The translations under genes were made by a program, and so were the position numbers. Shown here piece by piece: positions 61,395 through 64,000 of a stretch of 64,000 nt of DNA. Numbering within the stretch: the first letter of the stretch is position 1; every line of letters starts with the position of its first letter. The notes beneath the pieces are model-generated. The model saw only the letters and a program-made list of their open reading frames with translations. It searched no databases and was not told where the DNA came from. This DNA is from Phycisphaera mikurensis NBRC 102666 (lineage in GTDB: Bacteria > Planctomycetota > Phycisphaerae > Phycisphaerales > SM1A02), in the NCBI GenBank assembly GCA_945878575.1, contig CAMDUB010000007.1:1-64000 (forward strand). Reading direction: 5' to 3'.

Positions 61395-63545
61395 ATGAAG
61401 AAATCACCAAAGAAGCCCGTAGTCCCCGCCCTCACGCGCGATCCCCGCGTGGTGGCAGTGATCCGCGCCACGCGCGACGGATTCGAGCTGACAGCACTGC
61501 GCACCATCGATGGAGCGGTCAGCATGTTGGCTGCGCAGCACTTCGGTACCGACGATGAACGCGTCGGCAAATGGATTGAGACACAACGCGCTGCACGTGC
61601 CATCGTTGCGCTTCCCGGTGCTGACGTCATCGTTCGGGCGGTGCAACTGCCGCCCGCCGATGAAGCGCGCCTTGAGGGCGCACTGCAACTGAACGCCAGC
61701 GCATTTGTGCAAGGTCGAACTTCTGATTGGCGCGTTGCGTCGGCATTGCTCCCACGCGAGCGCGGTGAAGGAATCCGGACTGGGCTGGTTGCTGAGTGGC
61801 CAGAAGATGCCAACCGAGCGGACATGCCGCACGGACTCAATGAAGGACCGATGGTTTCCTTTGCACCCGCGATCGCCGGCCTCGCCGCCATCGCTTCGGT
61901 GACAGATGTTCCCTTGCTGTGGGTGGATTCAGCGAACGGCGTGCTGTCGGTGTGCGTTCCAACTACCCGTGGCCTGCTCGCACGCGTGATCCGCGCTGGT
62001 GGCAACGGCGAGGACATTGAGATCGCGGAGGTAGCACAAGCCGTCGGTGAAGCGTGCGTGCATGCTGGTGTGCCCGGTGCAGAAATTCCAAACACCATTG
62101 AGCGGACCGTGCAAGCGGCCCGCGGCGCACTGTCTGGCGGATTCGGTTGTGCCGATGCAGACCTTGGCAAGCTCTCCGCATTGGTGCGCGATTGTGATGA
62201 GTCTTCGGACCCGCAGTGGTGGCGCACTCATGGACTAGCGGTTGGTATCGCGCTCGCGGCAAGCGGGCCAGCCATGCCATTGACCCGACTGCAATGGACT
62301 GACTTGAGCGCGCGTCCGGACCGAGTAGGTGCGTTGATCAACCGCATCTCCGAGCCGCGCACTGCGCGTCGCATCATGCTGGTCGGCATCTTGACGATTG
62401 CCCTGGCGCCCCTGGCTGTGGAGGGAGCGCGCTTACTGCTTCTGCGCTGGAAATTGCCGGATCTTCAGGGATACGTGAAGGCTGAGGAGCTTGATCGCAA
62501 GAAGCAGGCCATGTATCGCGTGCTGGGTCGCCAAGGCGCTTCCATGACGAAGACGCTTTCAGACATTGCCTGCAGTGCACCTGACGGCATTGAGGTGGAA
62601 TTCATCAATGTTGCGCAGTCGGCCAAGGGCCAAGCGGTCACGGTACGTGGCAAGGCTCGCGCGGCGGGCGGGCTACAGGGCACCGAGATCATGTTGCAAA
62701 TGGAGAAGCAGTTGCGCGAAAGCGGCGCATTTGAACAGGTGTTGCGCAACTCTGAAGCGCCCGACACACGCGGCTATCAAGAGTTTGCGATCAACGCGAC
62801 TGCAGTACGTCCAACCTACACAGTGGCTTTCCCCGAAGCACAAGACTTTGCACGTACCTCGATGCGAGTCCGTCGCTACGGACCGCCGCCAGACGATGTT
62901 GACGCGGTTGCGTCGGGACTGGATGCGCGGACCACTACCACGCCGAGTTCGACAGCACGGTCAACCGGTGCATCTGCCGATACGAACTCTGGCGCCGCGC
63001 CGGACGAAGCAGCACGGTCCGGCGGTACGGTCGCAGCGGCTTCGGGAACTGATCCCGCCGACGGGGATGCAAAGACCGGTAAAGACAGCGGTCGCCAGGT
63101 GCGCGGTTCAGGGCGAGGGAAGTCATCCGCCGGAACGCCATTCACGCCGTCGACCACCACCGGCAGCGGTGCCGCGGGTGCAGCAACTACGGATGCCGCC
63201 AGTGCCGCGGCCGCGAAGACTGAACCAGCTGACGCGGCTACCTCCGATGCCGGTACCACTGCGGCTGCGGGCGCAGACAGCAAAGCCGCCGCTCGTGGAG
63301 CACGCGCTGCGGGCACAGCGCGCGGTGGACTGGCCACACGCGGCAACCTGGGCGGAAGCAGTGAAGTGGAGCCACCGCCACCAGTCTTGAGTGAGAATGA
63401 AATCAAGCGCATGAGTCGCGAAGAAGCACGCGAGGCCCTTGTGAAGGTCTCACGCGCCAGACAGCGCGCCGATCTTGACGATGCCGTCAAGACTCGTCTG
63501 AAGACCGAGTTCGACCTTCTGCTCGAACGATGCAAGCACGACTGA
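61395..63545 (+). CDS. gspL: GspL-like (PilM/PilN-like) assembly platform protein
   Basis: A 716-residue protein. The N-terminal 320 residues (VVAVIRATRDGFELTALR; AIVALPGADVIVRAVQLPPADEARLEGALQL) look like the actin-fold cytoplasmic domain of GspL/PilM. A membrane helix (MLVGILTIALAPLAVEGARLLLLRW, near 327-350) is followed by LQGYVKAEELDRKKQAMYRVLG and a ferredoxin-like fold (LSDIACSAPDGIEVEFINVAQSAKGQAVTVRGKARA) as in PilN/GspL periplasmic parts. From about 510 to 680 it is a low-complexity Ala/Thr/Ser/Gly linker. The end is a charged helix (SREEAREALVKVSRARQRADLDDAV). Start ATG 61395 is eight bases after gspK. Confidence 0.82.
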   Translation: MKKSPKKPVVPALTRDPRVVAVIRATRDGFELTALRTIDGAVSMLAAQHFGTDDERVGKWIETQRAARAIVALPGADVIVRAVQLPPADEARLEGALQLNASAFVQGRTSDWRVASALLPRERGEGIRTGLVAEWPEDANRADMPHGLNEGPMVSFAPAIAGLAAIASVTDVPLLWVDSANGVLSVCVPTTRGLLARVIRAGGNGEDIEIAEVAQAVGEACVHAGVPGAEIPNTIERTVQAARGALSGGFGCADADLGKLSALVRDCDESSDPQWWRTHGLAVGIALAASGPAMPLTRLQWTDLSARPDRVGALINRISEPRTARRIMLVGILTIALAPLAVEGARLLLLRWKLPDLQGYVKAEELDRKKQAMYRVLGRQGASMTKTLSDIACSAPDGIEVEFINVAQSAKGQAVTVRGKARAAGGLQGTEIMLQMEKQLRESGAFEQVLRNSEAPDTRGYQEFAINATAVRPTYTVAFPEAQDFARTSMRVRRYGPPPDDVDAVASGLDARTTTTPSSTARSTGASADTNSGAAPDEAARSGGTVAAASGTDPADGDAKTGKDSGRQVRGSGRGKSSAGTPFTPSTTTGSGAAGAATTDAASAAAAKTEPADAATSDAGTTAAAGADSKAAARGARAAGTARGGLATRGNLGGSSEVEPPPPVLSENEIKRMSREEAREALVKVSRARQRADLDDAVKTRLKTEFDLLLERCKHD

Positions 63546-63567
63546 AATCGACCGCTCCAGTGCAACT

Positions 63568-64000
63568 ATGACCAATCTTCCCGCCAACCTCGAGAGCAGC
63601 ATTCCAGCACCAGCGCGTGCCAAGAAGCGCCGTTCGTTCCGTAATCAAGCTGCTGATCTCCGCATGCGCTACGACGCGCTTCCGCGCCGGCAACAGTGGA
63701 TGGTCATTGCTGTCCTGGTGGTGATTGCGTGGTTTGCGATTGATGAACTGCTGTGGTCATACGCGCGCGGCTGGGCTTCCGAGAGCGAGCGCATTGAAGC
63801 GGCGTTGGATCGCGGCGCCAAGCGCAATAGCACGGTGAGCGCCGACCTGCGCCGCTCAGTCGCAACGTTTGGCCCAGTGGTTCCTCCTGGCCCAGCAGCG
63901 GTTGGTCGTGAAGAACTTGCGCGTGCGATTGACGAAGTTGCCCGCAAGCACAAGGTGGCGGGCTACAGCTACGAAGCGCGGACCGGACAGCGCGTGAAGG
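63568..64000 (+). CDS. GspM/PilO-like protein, 5' part
   Basis: The gene runs off the right edge; 144 codons are visible. A basic N-terminal region (ARAKKRRSFRNQAADLRMRYDALPRRQQ) is followed by one membrane helix (WMVIAVLVVIAWFAIDELLW), a helical segment (SESERIEAALDRGAKRN) and VGREELARAIDEVARKHKVAGYSYEAR, which looks like the start of a periplasmic ferredoxin-like domain. This is the architecture of GspM/PilO. It follows gspL by 22 bases, where GspM is expected. GspC and GspD are not in the window. Confidence 0.75.
   Translation, partial: MTNLPANLESSIPAPARAKKRRSFRNQAADLRMRYDALPRRQQWMVIAVLVVIAWFAIDELLWSYARGWASESERIEAALDRGAKRNSTVSADLRRSVATFGPVVPPGPAAVGREELARAIDEVARKHKVAGYSYEARTGQRVK

Overview
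The window looks like a stretch of chromosome from a moderately GC-rich Gram-negative-type bacterium of the Planctomycetes, probably the Phycisphaerae side (inference). The clues are a secreted hydrolase ending in a paired dockerin-like repeat, twin pseudopilin-type proteins with the FTLVELLVV...LLLPALAKA leader, an NfeD/NfeD/FloA cluster, bacterial topoisomerase VI, LpxK (lipid A synthesis), and a serine/threonine kinase with a C-terminal membrane anchor. No rRNA, tRNA, CRISPR array, phage or insertion sequence was seen.

1-12256 is a purine (urate) degradation locus. After the tail of a MogA-type molybdenum cofactor enzyme at the left edge, the minus strand carries a DUF3891 protein, XdhC, XdhB, XdhA and a 1608-residue fusion protein. 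Divergent from it are hydroxyisourate hydrolase and urate oxidase. The fusion protein reads as malate-synthase-like + OHCU decarboxylase + SxxK serine hydrolase + two-repeat allantoicase. Together the genes cover hypoxanthine/xanthine to urate, HIU, OHCU, allantoin, allantoate and ureidoglycolate, and glyoxylate use. No allantoinase or ureidoglycolate lyase is visible. The serine hydrolase sits in the chain exactly where allantoinase would act and is a candidate replacement. This is the most novel system in the window.

12355-27127 is almost wholly minus strand: the dockerin-type hydrolase, an Opp/Dpp-type ABC transporter with unusual inserts and a second OppC-type permease, a hypothetical exported protein, a putative anti-sigma factor, an ECF sigma factor, DnaB, an HU-family protein, LpxK and Maf. 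Many of these genes overlap by 1-8 bases, so the set is probably co-expressed.

27217-40419 holds the serine/threonine kinase, a RidA protein, two tandem pseudopilin-like proteins with a strong terminator, the NfeD-NfeD-FloA-glycosyltransferase-flippase-like operon preceded by three 20-bp tandem repeats, and a minus-strand set of RdgB, a YkgJ-type cysteine-cluster protein and an acyl-CoA carboxylase carboxyltransferase.

40479-52474 holds rpsO and pnp, a cold-shock protein, an orphan histidine kinase, topoisomerase VI subunits A and B, ndk, an unusual sigma-70 factor, an MFS transporter and an orphan CoA-transferase A subunit. 52727-64000 is a type II secretion cluster (an exported protein of unknown function, then GspE, F, G, H, I, J, K, L and the start of a GspM-like gene). 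It has no secretin inside the window and unusual glycine/serine-rich additions on GspJ and GspK.
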